A stretch of DNA of 64,000 bases from Salinithrix halophila (GCF_042650125.1 NZ_JBHSAP010000007.1:756436-820435); one strand, 5' to 3'. Counted from the stretch's first letter, positions 1 to 8,929 are shown. Notes: generated by a model from the sequence alone, not told the origin. A program made the numbers and translations.

Positions 1-393
1 TTTTTCGGACCGATTGCCACTGTGATGGTCCGGGAGGATAACGTACGCGTAATAGAAGCATTGGAAACCATCCCGGAGGGAAGCGTCCTGGTGGTGGACG
101 GAGGCGGCTCGAAGGCCTGCGCATTGTTGGGGGATCGCCTGGCGGGCATCGCCGTCAAACGGAAGCTGGCGGGAATCATCGTCTACGGGTGTATCCGGGA
201 TACGCCGGAAATAGCCCGAATGGACATCGGTGTCCTCGCTCTCGCTCCGATGCCGAAAAAGAGCAAAAAGGAAGGGACCGGACAACGCAATGTGTCCGTC
301 ACCTTCGCCGGGGTCACTTGGACACCGGGGCATTGGGCTTACGTGGATGAAGACGGGATCGTGGTTGCTAAGGGGGAGCTCCAGCTAAAGTAA
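1..393 (+). CDS. RraA-family protein (5'-truncated by window edge)
   Basis: The frame is open from base 1, so the true start lies outside the window. The visible 130 residues are the C-terminal part of the RraA / HMG-aldolase fold: a GPIATV strand at the edge, then VVDGGG, and a GCIRD motif whose Arg-Asp pair binds substrate and metal in family aldolases. The C-terminal GxxxxTPGHWAYVDEDGIVV segment is typical. Members either inhibit RNase E (proteobacteria) or cleave 4-hydroxy-4-methyl-2-oxoglutarate or oxaloacetate. In a Gram-positive without a known RraA partner the enzymatic role is more likely, but the substrate cannot be told from this sequence. The gene converges on the next one. Confidence 0.85.
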   Translation, partial: FFGPIATVMVREDNVRVIEALETIPEGSVLVVDGGGSKACALLGDRLAGIAVKRKLAGIIVYGCIRDTPEIARMDIGVLALAPMPKKSKKEGTGQRNVSVTFAGVTWTPGHWAYVDEDGIVVAKGELQLK

Positions 394-498
394 TGAAGAA
401 AAGGCCTTGCCAAAGTTGATCGTGTCATCCCCCGTTTGATGTTCGCTAGGGCAACCCGACGGTCGATGAACCCGGCGCTGCTTAGGCCGCCTTGGAGA

Positions 499-591
499 CA
501 AGTATATGCCCCCGTTAAAGCGCAAGAGGCCCGTTAACCTTTAACCTTTAGCCGGGGGCGTTTCTCTCCTCGATCCGCTCGCATATACTTT
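499..591. terminator. nested inverted repeat between convergent genes
   Basis: An inner imperfect stem (CCCCCGTTAAAG with CTTTAGCCGGGGG) lies inside an outer perfect 10-bp pair (AAGTATATGC at about 500 and GCATATACTT at 581-590). It sits between two convergent genes, so a bidirectional terminator is the simplest reading. The double nesting and the AACCTTTAACCTTT repeat in the loop are unusual. Confidence 0.45.
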
Positions 592-616
592 TGACCACCT
601 TTAATACACCTGCCAT

Positions 617-1513
617 TTATCTCCTTTGTAAGGCTTCTATGAGCGCTTCATTGAGAGAAGGATAAGCAAAGGAGTACCCTGCCATAGTTAATTTTTGCGG
701 CAAGACGCGACACCCGCTGAGGAGAAGCTCCTCTCCCATCTCACCGAAAACTGCTTTAACGAGTAAACGGGGAACAGGAAATAGCGTAGGGCGATGGAGA
801 ACACTACCCAAGGTACGGGTAAACACTACATTACTTACCGACTGGGGAGCGGTCACATTGACGGGTCCATGTAGTTCCTCGTGCTCTAACAGAAAACGGA
901 TAACACACGGGACTTCACTTAATGAAATCCAGCTCATGGACTGCTTGCCATCGCCTAGTTTTCCACCGATCCCTAGGCGAAAAATCGGAAGCATTTTGGC
1001 TAAAGCGCCACCTTTTTGACTTAATATCATTCCAAACCGCATGTGAACAACCCGGATTCCAGCCACTTCTGCCGCTTTCGTCGAGTGTTCCCAGGCCTCG
1101 GTGACCCTAGCGAGAAATCCCTCCCCTAGGGGAGAATCTTCGTCTACGGTTTCTCCTTGTAGGCAGCTTCCGTAAAAACCGACCGCTGACGCAGAAAGCA
1201 GGACAGATGGCGGTTTTTGCAAATCAGCCAATGTCTCAGCCAGAAGCGTCGTCCCTTTGACTCGGCTCTGCAAGATTCGCTCTTTCTGTTTTACTGTCCA
1301 ACGGCCTGAACTGATATTTTCTCCAGCAAAATGAAGAACGGCGTCCGTCCCTTCCAGTTTCTTTCCATCGATTTCTCCCTTACTTGGGTCCCAAAAAATC
1401 CCCTCCCACTCTCGTCTACGTACCAGCGGGATAACCTCATGACCCGCTATCCGTAAGTCCCTGACAACCTCGGTACCGACCAAACCATGGGCGCCTGTAA
1501 CTATGATTCGCAT
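617..1513 (-). CDS. TIGR01777-family NAD(P)-dependent epimerase
   Basis: This 298-residue protein is an atypical SDR of the SDR39U1/YfcH family (Bacillus YfhF-like). The N-terminal GAHGLVGT dinucleotide-binding turn, the HFAGENISSGRW segment and the SASAVGFYG active-site region are all visible, and the length matches the family. The C-terminal part (DUF1731-like) ends with the typical GYSFAYPSLNEAL. The substrate is unknown for most members. The ATG start is preceded by AGGAGG seven bases upstream. The gene stands alone, convergent with the rraA-like gene. Confidence 0.88.
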   Translation of the reverse strand: MRIIVTGAHGLVGTEVVRDLRIAGHEVIPLVRRREWEGIFWDPSKGEIDGKKLEGTDAVLHFAGENISSGRWTVKQKERILQSRVKGTTLLAETLADLQKPPSVLLSASAVGFYGSCLQGETVDEDSPLGEGFLARVTEAWEHSTKAAEVAGIRVVHMRFGMILSQKGGALAKMLPIFRLGIGGKLGDGKQSMSWISLSEVPCVIRFLLEHEELHGPVNVTAPQSVSNVVFTRTLGSVLHRPTLFPVPRLLVKAVFGEMGEELLLSGCRVLPQKLTMAGYSFAYPSLNEALIEALQRR

Positions 1514-1711
1514 CCGTTAACCTCCTGTGTGGATAGCCTTAACTTTCCCTGAGTCCTTAGAAACACAATCAAAAAGGGAGATAACGGTGTCATATATCCC
1601 TATTTACCCGTAATGCTAGATAAATATAAACCGGAGATAGATCTCTCCCGAAGGGAGAGTGGAGCATCAGGGAGGCGGTCACGGTTCCTCGCTTGGTGTA
1701 GGGGATATATA

Positions 1712-1741
1712 AAAACCGGACGGGAGCCCCCGTCCGGTTCT
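1712..1741 (-). terminator. intrinsic terminator of the FxLYD lipoprotein gene
   Basis: Read on the minus strand, ACCGGACGGGGGCTCCCGTCCGGT is followed by a T-rich tract, immediately downstream of the lipoprotein stop codon. Confidence 0.8.
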
Positions 1742-1745
1742 TCAT

Positions 1746-2537
1746 TTATTTTTCCTCCCCTATAAAAAGAGGATACGCTTGGGCTTTCACTTGTTTTTCA
1801 TCGACTTTTTTGGTCAGTTCCTTGGGGAGTGAGGAGTCTTCGACTTCGAATCCGGTGCTTTTCCCCGCTTTGATCCCCATATCGAGGTACTCATTTACAA
1901 CAGCCACGAGGTTGCCTTTCCCATCACGGAGAGCTGCGGTGACAAAGATGTCCTTCACCTTTTCACCCGTCTCGTTGTGGATGGTACCCGTGACACGTAC
2001 TGTGTCCTTGGACTTCTCACCCGACAGTTTGTCCGTTTTCAGGGTGACTGGCGGCTTCAAGGCTGGATTGTAATCCGTGCTAATGGTCACCCGGTCGAAG
2101 ACCTTCGGATCCCGTTTTTCTTTCAGGGAGATCGTTTTCCCCACATAAGCAACTTCACCAGGCTTTAGGATTTTAGGAACAACAGCCAGCACTTCTTTCG
2201 TTCCCAATACTTTCTCGTTCTTGTCAAGAAAATTGAGTTGAACGGTATCCAATTCCACCGGCTTTGAACCCGTATTCTTAATCCGAGCTGCCCCGTGAAC
2301 TTTCACATGGCCGGCTTTATCCTTCCAGGCACGACCGGTCTCCTGGTCAGCCGTCACCTTCAGATCCTTTTTCTCCCCTTCAGCCACACTTTTTGACTCG
2401 ATGTGAGACGTACCCTTTTTTGAAGAAGACTCTCCTTTGGATGCCGAGTGTTCCTCCGATGCCTGACATCCAGCCAACAGAAAAATCCCCGCGAGCAGAC
2501 CCAGGCCCGCGCTGGCTTTCAAACGATATCCAGTCAT
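1746..2537 (-). CDS. lipoprotein with two FxLYD-like domains
   Basis: The start was set at the ATG 11 bases from AAGGAGGAG; the longer open frame upstream has no ribosome binding site. The 263-residue product begins with a signal peptide ending in the lipobox LAGC (Cys about residue 24), followed by a Ser/Lys-rich linker. Two repeated beta-rich modules follow, each with the pattern 'hydrophobic-G-x-x-x-N-T/E-G-x-x-V', as in FxLYD domains (starting roughly at residues 75 and 180). It should be anchored to the outer face of the membrane. No enzymatic motif is visible and the function is unknown. Confidence 0.75.
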   Translation of the reverse strand: MTGYRLKASAGLGLLAGIFLLAGCQASEEHSASKGESSSKKGTSHIESKSVAEGEKKDLKVTADQETGRAWKDKAGHVKVHGAARIKNTGSKPVELDTVQLNFLDKNEKVLGTKEVLAVVPKILKPGEVAYVGKTISLKEKRDPKVFDRVTISTDYNPALKPPVTLKTDKLSGEKSKDTVRVTGTIHNETGEKVKDIFVTAALRDGKGNLVAVVNEYLDMGIKAGKSTGFEVEDSSLPKELTKKVDEKQVKAQAYPLFIGEEK

Positions 2538-2675
2538 ACGCTTCTCCTCCTTGTCCCTCGGAAAATATATCTCTCTTTCAAGTCGTTCCAGTCGAAAACA
2601 CAGCCTTAATCTTACCCTTCCCTTCGTCACAGAGCAAGGATGGGTAAAACTCCGGTATCGGCGGAGGCCGGAGCT

Positions 2676-2879
2676 TTACTCATCCCTGTACCGTTTGACC
2701 CGCTCCCACTGTTTCCATTCCGAATTCCGTTCCGTTTCAAACCGAGATGGCTTTCGGTCAATGAAAGAAGGAATTTCCCGAAAAAGATAACGAATCAACG
2801 GCTCCGTGATCCGGAAACCCACGGTCGCAACCACGAACAGCAACACCAGTCCCCCGAGGACAATAAACCATGCTTCCAT
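2676..2879 (-). CDS. small single-pass membrane protein
   Basis: The 67-residue product opens with one hydrophobic helix (WFIVLGGLVLLFVVATVGF), followed by a basic, Arg-rich cytoplasmic tail. The start was placed at the ATG eight bases after AAGGAG; a GTG three codons upstream would overlap that ribosome binding site. It lies just downstream of the YhdH-type reductase on the same strand and may be cotranscribed. No family is recognised. Confidence 0.6.
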   Translation of the reverse strand: MEAWFIVLGGLVLLFVVATVGFRITEPLIRYLFREIPSFIDRKPSRFETERNSEWKQWERVKRYRDE

Positions 2880-2920
2880 GATTCTCACTCCTTGCTTACC
2901 AGGGAGAATCGACTTCCCGC

Positions 2921-3913
2921 TTACAGCCGAACTAGGGTACGTCCACGGACGCCGCCCTTCCGGATCGTGGACAGCGCATCCGGTAAATCCTCTAGGGTGA
3001 TTTCGGTGCTGCCAATCACCTTCAACAGCGCTTCCGGCTTTAGGTCACCCGCCAGCCTTGCCCACACCCGTCTGCGGTAAGCATTGGTGATGTGAGCCGA
3101 ATCAATACCCAAGAGATTGATGCCTCTTAGAATGAAGGGGAACACACTCGTCGCAAATGTTGACCCTCCCGTCAGTCCGCTGACGGCAATCGAGCCTCCC
3201 TGACGGGTCGTGCTGAGAAGATACGATAGCGTTTCACCCCCGACCGGGTCTACCGCCCCTGCCCAACGGGCTTTTTTCAGCGGTCGGTCGTCTCGGACAG
3301 CGAGTGCTTCCCTGTCCAGGATTTCCTCCGCCCCCAGCCGTCGCAGGTAGTCGTGTTCAGTAGACTTGCCGGTTGATGCTACCACCTTATACCCCAGCTG
3401 GGCCAACATAGCGACAGCCGTACTTCCAACGCCTCCCGTAGCACCGGTAACGATAACAGGCCCGTTCCCTGGAGCAACGCCGTTTTCCTCCATCCGCTGC
3501 ACCGACATGGCGGCGGTAAAACCGGCTGTCCCGAGAATCATCGCTTCTCGCAGGGTAAGTCCAGTCGGCAGAGGAATCAGCCAGTCTCCAGATACCCGGG
3601 CCATCTCGCTAAAGCCCCCGAAATGGGAAACACCCAATTCGGCACTTGCGACAATCACTTCGTCCCCTTCCTTGAAGCGAGAATCGACGGAATGGACCAC
3701 TGTCCCGGCAAGATCGATCCCCGGCACCATCGGATAGGACTCCACGACTCTGCCTTCCGGGATGCCGGCTAACCCGTCCTTGTAGTTGACACCGGACCAG
3801 GCGACACGCAGGGTAACATCCCCTTTCGGCAAGTCATTCCATCCTAGTTCTCTCACTTCCATAGAAAAAGAATGGTTGAACTTATCCACCATCAAGGCAC
3901 GGAAACGATTCAC
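2921..3913 (-). CDS. yhdH: YhdH-type quinone oxidoreductase / acrylyl-CoA reductase
   Basis: This 330-residue protein is a zinc-independent medium-chain dehydrogenase/reductase. It has the N-terminal GroES-like fold (YKDGLAG, PMVPGIDLAGTV) and a Rossmann domain with GATGGVGSTAVAMLAQLGYKV around residues 155-175. The family reduces acrylyl-CoA or small quinones with NADPH. Two adjacent GTG codons follow GGAGGGAGAGCA; the second gives the length and N-terminus usual for YhdH, so it was chosen. The longer frame upstream lacks a ribosome binding site. Confidence 0.88.
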   Translation of the reverse strand: MNRFRALMVDKFNHSFSMEVRELGWNDLPKGDVTLRVAWSGVNYKDGLAGIPEGRVVESYPMVPGIDLAGTVVHSVDSRFKEGDEVIVASAELGVSHFGGFSEMARVSGDWLIPLPTGLTLREAMILGTAGFTAAMSVQRMEENGVAPGNGPVIVTGATGGVGSTAVAMLAQLGYKVVASTGKSTEHDYLRRLGAEEILDREALAVRDDRPLKKARWAGAVDPVGGETLSYLLSTTRQGGSIAVSGLTGGSTFATSVFPFILRGINLLGIDSAHITNAYRRRVWARLAGDLKPEALLKVIGSTEITLEDLPDALSTIRKGGVRGRTLVRL

Positions 3914-3979
3914 CACTGCTCTCCCTCCCTGTCCATAAAAACTCCCCCGAAAACGAGTTCCTCGAAGCAATCTTCAGGT

Positions 3980-4393
3980 TCAAGGACGCTTCCCCATCGG
4001 GATCTGAAGGATAATCAGATCCCAAAAGACATGTTCGGCCTGGATCACCACACAGTACGATTGGTCCTCCGGCAGATTGACTGTTATCGTATGATAACCG
4101 ATGATTTCACTCTCTTCATCTAAGGGCATCGCAGTGATGGTCCGTCCGTCAGGATCGAGCAATTCAGCCTGGAAAGAGGGGCTTTTTCCACCGTCAGCAG
4201 ATTCCTGGGAGAGAGACCACGTGATGGTATACCAGCCTCTCTTCAAGTCGACAGGGCGTGTTTTAAAACAACCCCCGCCCCCTTTCCAGCGTAAACCCCG
4301 ATTCTCGCAAAAATCAGGCTCCACCGGAATGCATCGATCCTCTGCCAAATGCTTTTTTCCACTGAACACGGCGGTGAACGTTCCTTTCCTCAA
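3980..4393 (-). CDS. hypothetical beta-rich protein
   Basis: The frame is open further upstream, but that part overlaps a consensus sigma-A promoter (4454-4483), so translation should start inside. A TTG codon with AGGGGGC seven bases before it gives 137 residues. The C-terminal half alternates polar and hydrophobic residues (RGWYTITWSLS, YHTITVNLPEDQSY, YCVVIQAEHVFWD), suggesting a beta-sandwich. Two Cys pairs (PDFCENRG and GGCF) are present. No signal peptide is seen with this start and no family is recognised. Confidence 0.55.
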   Translation of the reverse strand: MRKGTFTAVFSGKKHLAEDRCIPVEPDFCENRGLRWKGGGGCFKTRPVDLKRGWYTITWSLSQESADGGKSPSFQAELLDPDGRTITAMPLDEESEIIGYHTITVNLPEDQSYCVVIQAEHVFWDLIILQIPMGKRP

Positions 4394-4453
4394 AGCTGCG
4401 CCCCCTGACAAAAAATTCATCATACCGAAACAATTTTCATCCACACGTTTGCG

Positions 4454-4483
4454 ATTATAATTTCCGTATTCATCCAATGTCAA
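4454..4483 (-). promoter_or_regulatory. near-consensus sigma-A promoter
   Basis: On the minus strand, a perfect TTGACA (4483-4478) and a perfect TATAAT (4459-4454) are separated by 18 bases. It points at the hypothetical gene ending at 3980. Confidence 0.8.
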
Positions 4484-4687
4484 CTAGAAATACGTTAAAC
4501 GAATATTCTCCCTATCCCATTATTCAGGTAAAAATTATGTTGTTTCCTCTTTCCTTTTAGGCTGATTCCATACCGGGTAGCCGAATTCCTGATGGGTGGC
4601 CTTGAAAAATTGCCGTCTTCTTCCTTTCAAAGGGCCTTTTGTTATTATAACACAAAAATTTTTACCGTTTTGGTCACAAACAATGAA

Positions 4688-4722
4688 GAACCAACGGATT
4701 TCTGGGAATCCGCCGGTTCTTT
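4688..4722 (-). terminator. terminator of the qox operon
   Basis: A 15-bp imperfect stem (AAGAACCGGCGGATT paired with AATCCGTTGGTTCTT) lies just after qoxD on the minus strand. Confidence 0.65.
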
Positions 4723-4733
4723 TGTTCATCCAG

Positions 4734-5030
4734 TTACAAATGCATGGTATTGTACAACATGATCCAAATCGAACCCGCCACTACACAAACAGCGACGAAA
4801 ATCCCATAACCGAGTGAAATGACCTGATAAAGCTTGCTACCTTCTGTTACATGCATGAAATAAACCAGCTGCACAGCCATTTGCAATATAGCCAGCACCA
4901 CGATGACCGTCAGTTTGATCGAGACAGCCAAAGGGGCTTTTAACACGACGAAGAGAGCCGCAAAAGTAAGGAGAAGAGATAGGATGAACCCGACAATATG
5001 ATGTTTAACCGTTGCTTGATGTTGGCTCAT
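4734..5030 (-). CDS. qoxD: quinol oxidase subunit IV
   Basis: This 98-residue protein has three predicted transmembrane helices and matches CyoD/QoxD subunits: HHIVGFILSLLLTF, then AVSIKLTVIVVLAILQMAVQLVYFMHV. It is the smallest subunit of the aa3-type menaquinol oxidase and is thought to aid assembly of the CuB centre. It is the last gene of the operon, one base after qoxC, and is followed by a terminator. The start is the ATG after a weak GGTGAT ribosome binding site. Confidence 0.92.
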   Translation of the reverse strand: MSQHQATVKHHIVGFILSLLLTFAALFVVLKAPLAVSIKLTVIVVLAILQMAVQLVYFMHVTEGSKLYQVISLGYGIFVAVCVVAGSIWIMLYNTMHL

Positions 5031-5031
5031 C

Positions 5032-5646
5032 TTATATCACCAACCCTGTTAGATAGACTGCCGTGAAAATAAAGATCCAGATCACGTCAAGGAAGTGCCA
5101 GTAGAGTCCGCCGATGAACAACTTGCGACAAGTCACCGGAGTCAACCCGCGTTGGGCTGTCTGGATCAGAATCAGAAGGATCCAGACAATACCCAGACTA
5201 ACGTGGGCGCCGTGGGTGCCCACCAAAACGAAGAACGCGGACAAGAACGCACTCGTGCTGATTGTCGCTCCTGCCTCGACGTACTTCACAAACTCGTGGA
5301 TCTCCATGCCGAGAAACCCGAGGCCGAGAACCAAGGTAATCCCCATCCAGATGAAGACCCCTTTCACCCGGTTGCGGCGCATCTCCAACGTGGCCAGGCC
5401 GCATGTAAAGCTGGACGTTAACAGAAGAAAGGTCTCGATCATAAACTCCTTGACCTCAAAGAGTTCTTTGGCTGTGGGGCCTCCAGCCGTCCGGCCCTGA
5501 AGCACCAGGTAGGTGGCAAAGAGGGTGGCGAAAAGGACGACTTCCGCCGCCAGAAATACCCAAAAGCCGAGAATCTTCAAACGGCCTTCTTCGGTTTGGT
5601 ACTCGGGAAACGGAGGATGATCCGTTTTTGCGGTAGTGGTTGCCAT
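5032..5646 (-). CDS. qoxC: quinol oxidase subunit III
   Basis: This 204-residue, five-helix membrane protein is of the heme-copper oxidase subunit III family. The characteristic FLLTSSFTCGLATLEM and GTHGAHVSLGIVWI segments and the C-terminal YWHFLDVIWIFIFTAVYL are all present. It is part of the proton-pumping menaquinol:O2 oxidoreductase in the cytoplasmic membrane. AAGGAGG lies eight bases before the ATG, and the gene is packed directly between qoxB and qoxD. Confidence 0.95.
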   Translation of the reverse strand: MATTTAKTDHPPFPEYQTEEGRLKILGFWVFLAAEVVLFATLFATYLVLQGRTAGGPTAKELFEVKEFMIETFLLLTSSFTCGLATLEMRRNRVKGVFIWMGITLVLGLGFLGMEIHEFVKYVEAGATISTSAFLSAFFVLVGTHGAHVSLGIVWILLILIQTAQRGLTPVTCRKLFIGGLYWHFLDVIWIFIFTAVYLTGLVI

Positions 5647-5648
5647 CG

Positions 5649-7613
5649 TTACGACCTCCTTGCCGCGGCTTCAGCGCGTTTGATTTCGTCTACTTGGACA
5701 TAATGGTCGGCTTCATAATCGTGGAAAGAACGCCAGACCATACACAAAAGCACGCCGAGAATTCCGATGATACCCACCAGAAGCCATTCGAAGACGAGGC
5801 CAAAACCGGCGACAAACATCCATCCGGCCATGATAACCGGCATCCCTGAGTTGTTTGGCATGTGGATCGGTTTCAGGGGAGACTCATCATCAAAGAGCTT
5901 CTCCTCCTTCTTCTTAGCCCGCCAAAAGGCATCTTTGCCGGCTACACGGGGAAGGCGAGCAAAGTTATAGTGAGGGGGCGGCGAAGGAATTGCCCACTCC
6001 AGAGTACGGCCATCCCAGGGATCGCCGGTGGTCTCTCGCTTTTCATGGCGAATACTGTAGATAATCGCCCATACGAGGATGGCGAAACCAATCCCCATCA
6101 GGTAAGCTCCTACCGTCTCGACCAAGTTCCAACCGGTCCAGCCGAGGCCCTCCCGGTAGGTATAAATCCGGCGTGGCATTCCCTTCAGGCCGACGAGGTA
6201 CATCGGGATAAAGCACAAGTTAAACCCGAATACGAAGATCCAAAAAGCCCACTTGGAAAGCCGCTCGTTAATCTTGAAATTAAATACCTTGGGCCACCAG
6301 TAGTACAAGCCTGCCAGACAGCCGAAGACCGTACCGCCGATCAGCACATAGTGGAAGTGACTGACCAGGAAATAGCTATTGTGATATTGATAGTCTGCCG
6401 CAGCGGAAGCTAACATGACCCCCGTCACCCCGCCGATAACAAAGTTGGGAATAAAGGCGAGGGACCACAGCATCGGAGCCGTAAATTCGATCCGGCCACG
6501 ATACATGGTGAATAACCAGTTAAACACCTTCACCCCGGTGGGGATGGCGATGGCCATCGTTGTGATGGAGAAAATGGAGTTGATCCAGGGGCCGCTACCC
6601 ATCGTAAAGAAGTGATGAACCCACACGATGAAACTGAGCGCTGAAATGGCTACCATCGAGAGGACCATGGCATTGTAGCCAAACAGCCGCTTGCGGGAGA
6701 ACGTGCTAATGACCTCGGAAAAGATTCCAAATGCGGGCAAGATAACAATGTAGACTTCAGGGTGTCCCCAGATCCAGAAAAGGTTCGCCCACATCATCGG
6801 CATCCCGCCGCCGTCAATCGTAAAGAAATGGGCGCCGAAAAGACGGTCGAAGGTCAAAAGAGCCAGGGCGATCGTCAGCACTGGGAAAGCAAAGATAATA
6901 ATGATCGATGTGATCAGGGTGGACCATGTGAACATCGGCATCCGCATCAGGGTCATTCCTGGGCCGCGCATCTTCAGGATCGTTACCAGAAAGTTGATCC
7001 CCGTTGCTAGGGTACCGATCCCGGAGATCTGCAACCCCCACAAGTAATAGTTGATCCCAACCCCCGGCGTCAACTCCGAGCCTGCGAGGGGCACATAGTT
7101 GGTCCAGCCTGCATCCGGAGAGCCCCCCACGACGAAAGAGATGTTGAACAGCATCGCTCCGGCGAAGAAGAGCCAGAAGCTAACAGCATTCAGGACGGGG
7201 TAGGCCACGTCCCGCGCCCCGATCTGCAGCGGTACGGCGATGTTCATCAAACCGATGATAAAGGGCATCGCCATAAAAATAATCATAACCGTTCCGTGGG
7301 TGGTAAAAATTTCGTTATAGTGCTGGGCGTCCAGAAACTCCAGGTTTGGCAGCGCCAGCTGGGTCCGCATCAGAATCGCGTCAAATCCCCCCCGGAACAA
7401 CATCAGGAGAGCCGCGAGAACATACATGATCCCGATTTTTTTGTGGTCGACGGTAGTCAGCCACTCCTCCCACAGCCAACGCCATTTTTTGTATTTGGTA
7501 AGTACAAAGAAAATACCCAAAGAAGTGAGGATAATCGAGATCCAGGCCCCAATGATCAAGGGGTTTCCCCAGACAATAAAATGATCCGGTATCTTCAACT
7601 CAAAAAGATCCAT
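5649..7613 (-). CDS. qoxB: quinol oxidase subunit I
   Basis: The catalytic subunit (654 residues, about 14-15 transmembrane helices) carries the low-spin haem and the binuclear haem a3-CuB centre. Visible ligands include TTHGTVMI (haem a His), WGHPEVY (CuB His with the cross-linked Tyr), HHFFT (CuB His pair) and SHFHYVL (haem His pair). It reduces O2 to water with electrons from menaquinol and pumps protons. The start was placed at the ATG after AAGGAGG; an upstream TTG overlapping the qoxA stop is less likely. The long C-terminal extension ending in charged residues is usual for CyoB/QoxB. Confidence 0.96.
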   Translation of the reverse strand: MDLFELKIPDHFIVWGNPLIIGAWISIILTSLGIFFVLTKYKKWRWLWEEWLTTVDHKKIGIMYVLAALLMLFRGGFDAILMRTQLALPNLEFLDAQHYNEIFTTHGTVMIIFMAMPFIIGLMNIAVPLQIGARDVAYPVLNAVSFWLFFAGAMLFNISFVVGGSPDAGWTNYVPLAGSELTPGVGINYYLWGLQISGIGTLATGINFLVTILKMRGPGMTLMRMPMFTWSTLITSIIIIFAFPVLTIALALLTFDRLFGAHFFTIDGGGMPMMWANLFWIWGHPEVYIVILPAFGIFSEVISTFSRKRLFGYNAMVLSMVAISALSFIVWVHHFFTMGSGPWINSIFSITTMAIAIPTGVKVFNWLFTMYRGRIEFTAPMLWSLAFIPNFVIGGVTGVMLASAAADYQYHNSYFLVSHFHYVLIGGTVFGCLAGLYYWWPKVFNFKINERLSKWAFWIFVFGFNLCFIPMYLVGLKGMPRRIYTYREGLGWTGWNLVETVGAYLMGIGFAILVWAIIYSIRHEKRETTGDPWDGRTLEWAIPSPPPHYNFARLPRVAGKDAFWRAKKKEEKLFDDESPLKPIHMPNNSGMPVIMAGWMFVAGFGLVFEWLLVGIIGILGVLLCMVWRSFHDYEADHYVQVDEIKRAEAAARRS

Positions 7614-7633
7614 AATTCCAACCTCCTTTTCCG

Positions 7634-8557
7634 TCAATGATGGTGGTGATCTCCATCGGAGGACTCTTCCCGTTGATCCCCGATGTGTTCCATGTCATCC
7701 GAACCTTTGTGGCTACCATGGGAATGGGATTCGTCACCCGTTTCTGCTGATTTCGGGTAGGAAGAAAATGTTTGACGATCCACCGTGCCGGGTTTAAGAA
7801 GTTTTTGATACGCCTTCTCGGTCTGTGCAGGTGCTGTCGCTTTCACCTGCTTCACCCAGTTATCGAAATCCGCCTGTTTCTCGGCCTCTACTTCAAACTC
7901 CATCTTGGCGAATTCACGGCCGGTGAAATTGGCTCCCCGGCCCAGGTATTCACCGGGTTTATCCGCCTCCAGCCACAGATACATCGGCATGTCGGCCATG
8001 GTGTACTTCTGGCCGCCCAGTTCGGGCACCCAGAAAGAGTTCATTGCGTCGTTAGAGGTCAGTCGGAAGCGAATCGGCACGTTTTCAGGGATTTTCACGT
8101 AATTGACGGTTTCGATCCCCTGTTCAGGATATTTGAAAATCCATTTCCATTGAGCTGAAGTAACTTCGATGGTCATCGGCTTCTTATCGGGACTGGGCGA
8201 TTTCTCCAGGTCGAAGGTGGTGGTGACCGTCGGAATCGCCAGGGCGATCACGATGATAACCGGGATGACGGTCCAGACAATCTCGAGGAACGTGTTCCCT
8301 TCTTCATCCGGAGGCTCGTAACCCTCGTTTTCCGGCCGTGCCCGATACTTGATAAGGATGAGGACAAAAAGTGCAAAGACGACGACCAAAATGATCAACA
8401 TCAGGATCGAGGACCACAAAATGAGATCGTACTGTTTCTGGGCGACGGGGCCCTGAGGATTTAAAACCCCGCTTTTGATCTGACCGCAGCCCGAAAGCAG
8501 AAGTACCATCATACCAGCGGTCGTCAGCCATTTCCAGAACCCTTTACGGTTTGGCAA
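7634..8557 (-). CDS. qoxA: quinol oxidase subunit II (lipoprotein)
   Basis: A TTG start ten bases after AAGGAAGGAG gives a signal peptide with lipobox LLSGC, then two transmembrane helices and a cupredoxin domain. The CuA-site cysteines of cytochrome c oxidases are absent (the region reads SNDAMNSFWVPELGGQKY), so electrons come from quinol. The C-terminal tail beyond the cupredoxin domain is rich in His, Ser and Glu and ends GDHHHH, which is unusual and might bind metal. First gene of the qoxABCD operon. An in-frame ATG nine codons earlier lacks a ribosome binding site. Confidence 0.94.
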   Translation of the reverse strand: MPNRKGFWKWLTTAGMMVLLLSGCGQIKSGVLNPQGPVAQKQYDLILWSSILMLIILVVVFALFVLILIKYRARPENEGYEPPDEEGNTFLEIVWTVIPVIIVIALAIPTVTTTFDLEKSPSPDKKPMTIEVTSAQWKWIFKYPEQGIETVNYVKIPENVPIRFRLTSNDAMNSFWVPELGGQKYTMADMPMYLWLEADKPGEYLGRGANFTGREFAKMEFEVEAEKQADFDNWVKQVKATAPAQTEKAYQKLLKPGTVDRQTFSSYPKSAETGDESHSHGSHKGSDDMEHIGDQREESSDGDHHHH

Positions 8558-8703
8558 TATCTCCAGTCTCCTTCCTTTTTCCATGGTTCAGGCAGAACGG
8601 CTCCACCCGCCAAACAAGAACGTCGTCCGCGGCCTCTGCCTCGGACGACGCCGGATCCTATATCACGGGATTCCCCGTCATTGGACGCTCGTTTCCCATC
8701 CAC

Positions 8704-8732
8704 TTTATCGTAGCAGATGTGAAGAAGCTCAA
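8704..8732 (-). promoter_or_regulatory. putative qox promoter
   Basis: Minus-strand TTGAGC (8732-8727) and GATAAA (8709-8704) are separated by 17 bases, about 150 bases before qoxA. Confidence 0.45.
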
Positions 8733-8869
8733 CCCCCCCTAGGGAGAGAAATTGAAAAAAATTTCACCGGACAGTAACCGTTCTGTCAGGAATTGTCCAC
8801 GCTTCGGTCACAACTGAGGAATGCTTTGGTAACGAAGCTTTTTCACTGGAAAAATGAAATCGACCCCCA

Positions 8870-8893
8870 GCAAAAAAAGCCCTCGCGGGCTAC
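8870..8893 (-). terminator. terminator of the symporter gene
   Basis: On the minus strand, a short stem AGCCCGCGAGGGCT is followed by seven T residues. Confidence 0.75.
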
Positions 8894-8929
8894 ATAAAAT
8901 CAAAATTCCATGAAATTTTAACTATACGA

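Larger units (their letters stand above)
8558..8929 (-). other. qox leader and intergenic region
   Basis: No gene is seen here. It holds the qox promoter and a 5' leader with a 9-bp hairpin (CGTCGTCCG at 8621-8629 with CGGACGACG at 8642-8650), an imperfect palindrome GACAGTAACCGTTCTGTC at 8770-8787 upstream of the promoter, and the terminator of the symporter gene at 8870-8893. Confidence 0.6.

Noticed and set aside
4535..4729. A 64-codon frame after qoxD
   Set aside because: It runs through the qox terminator and has no family match.
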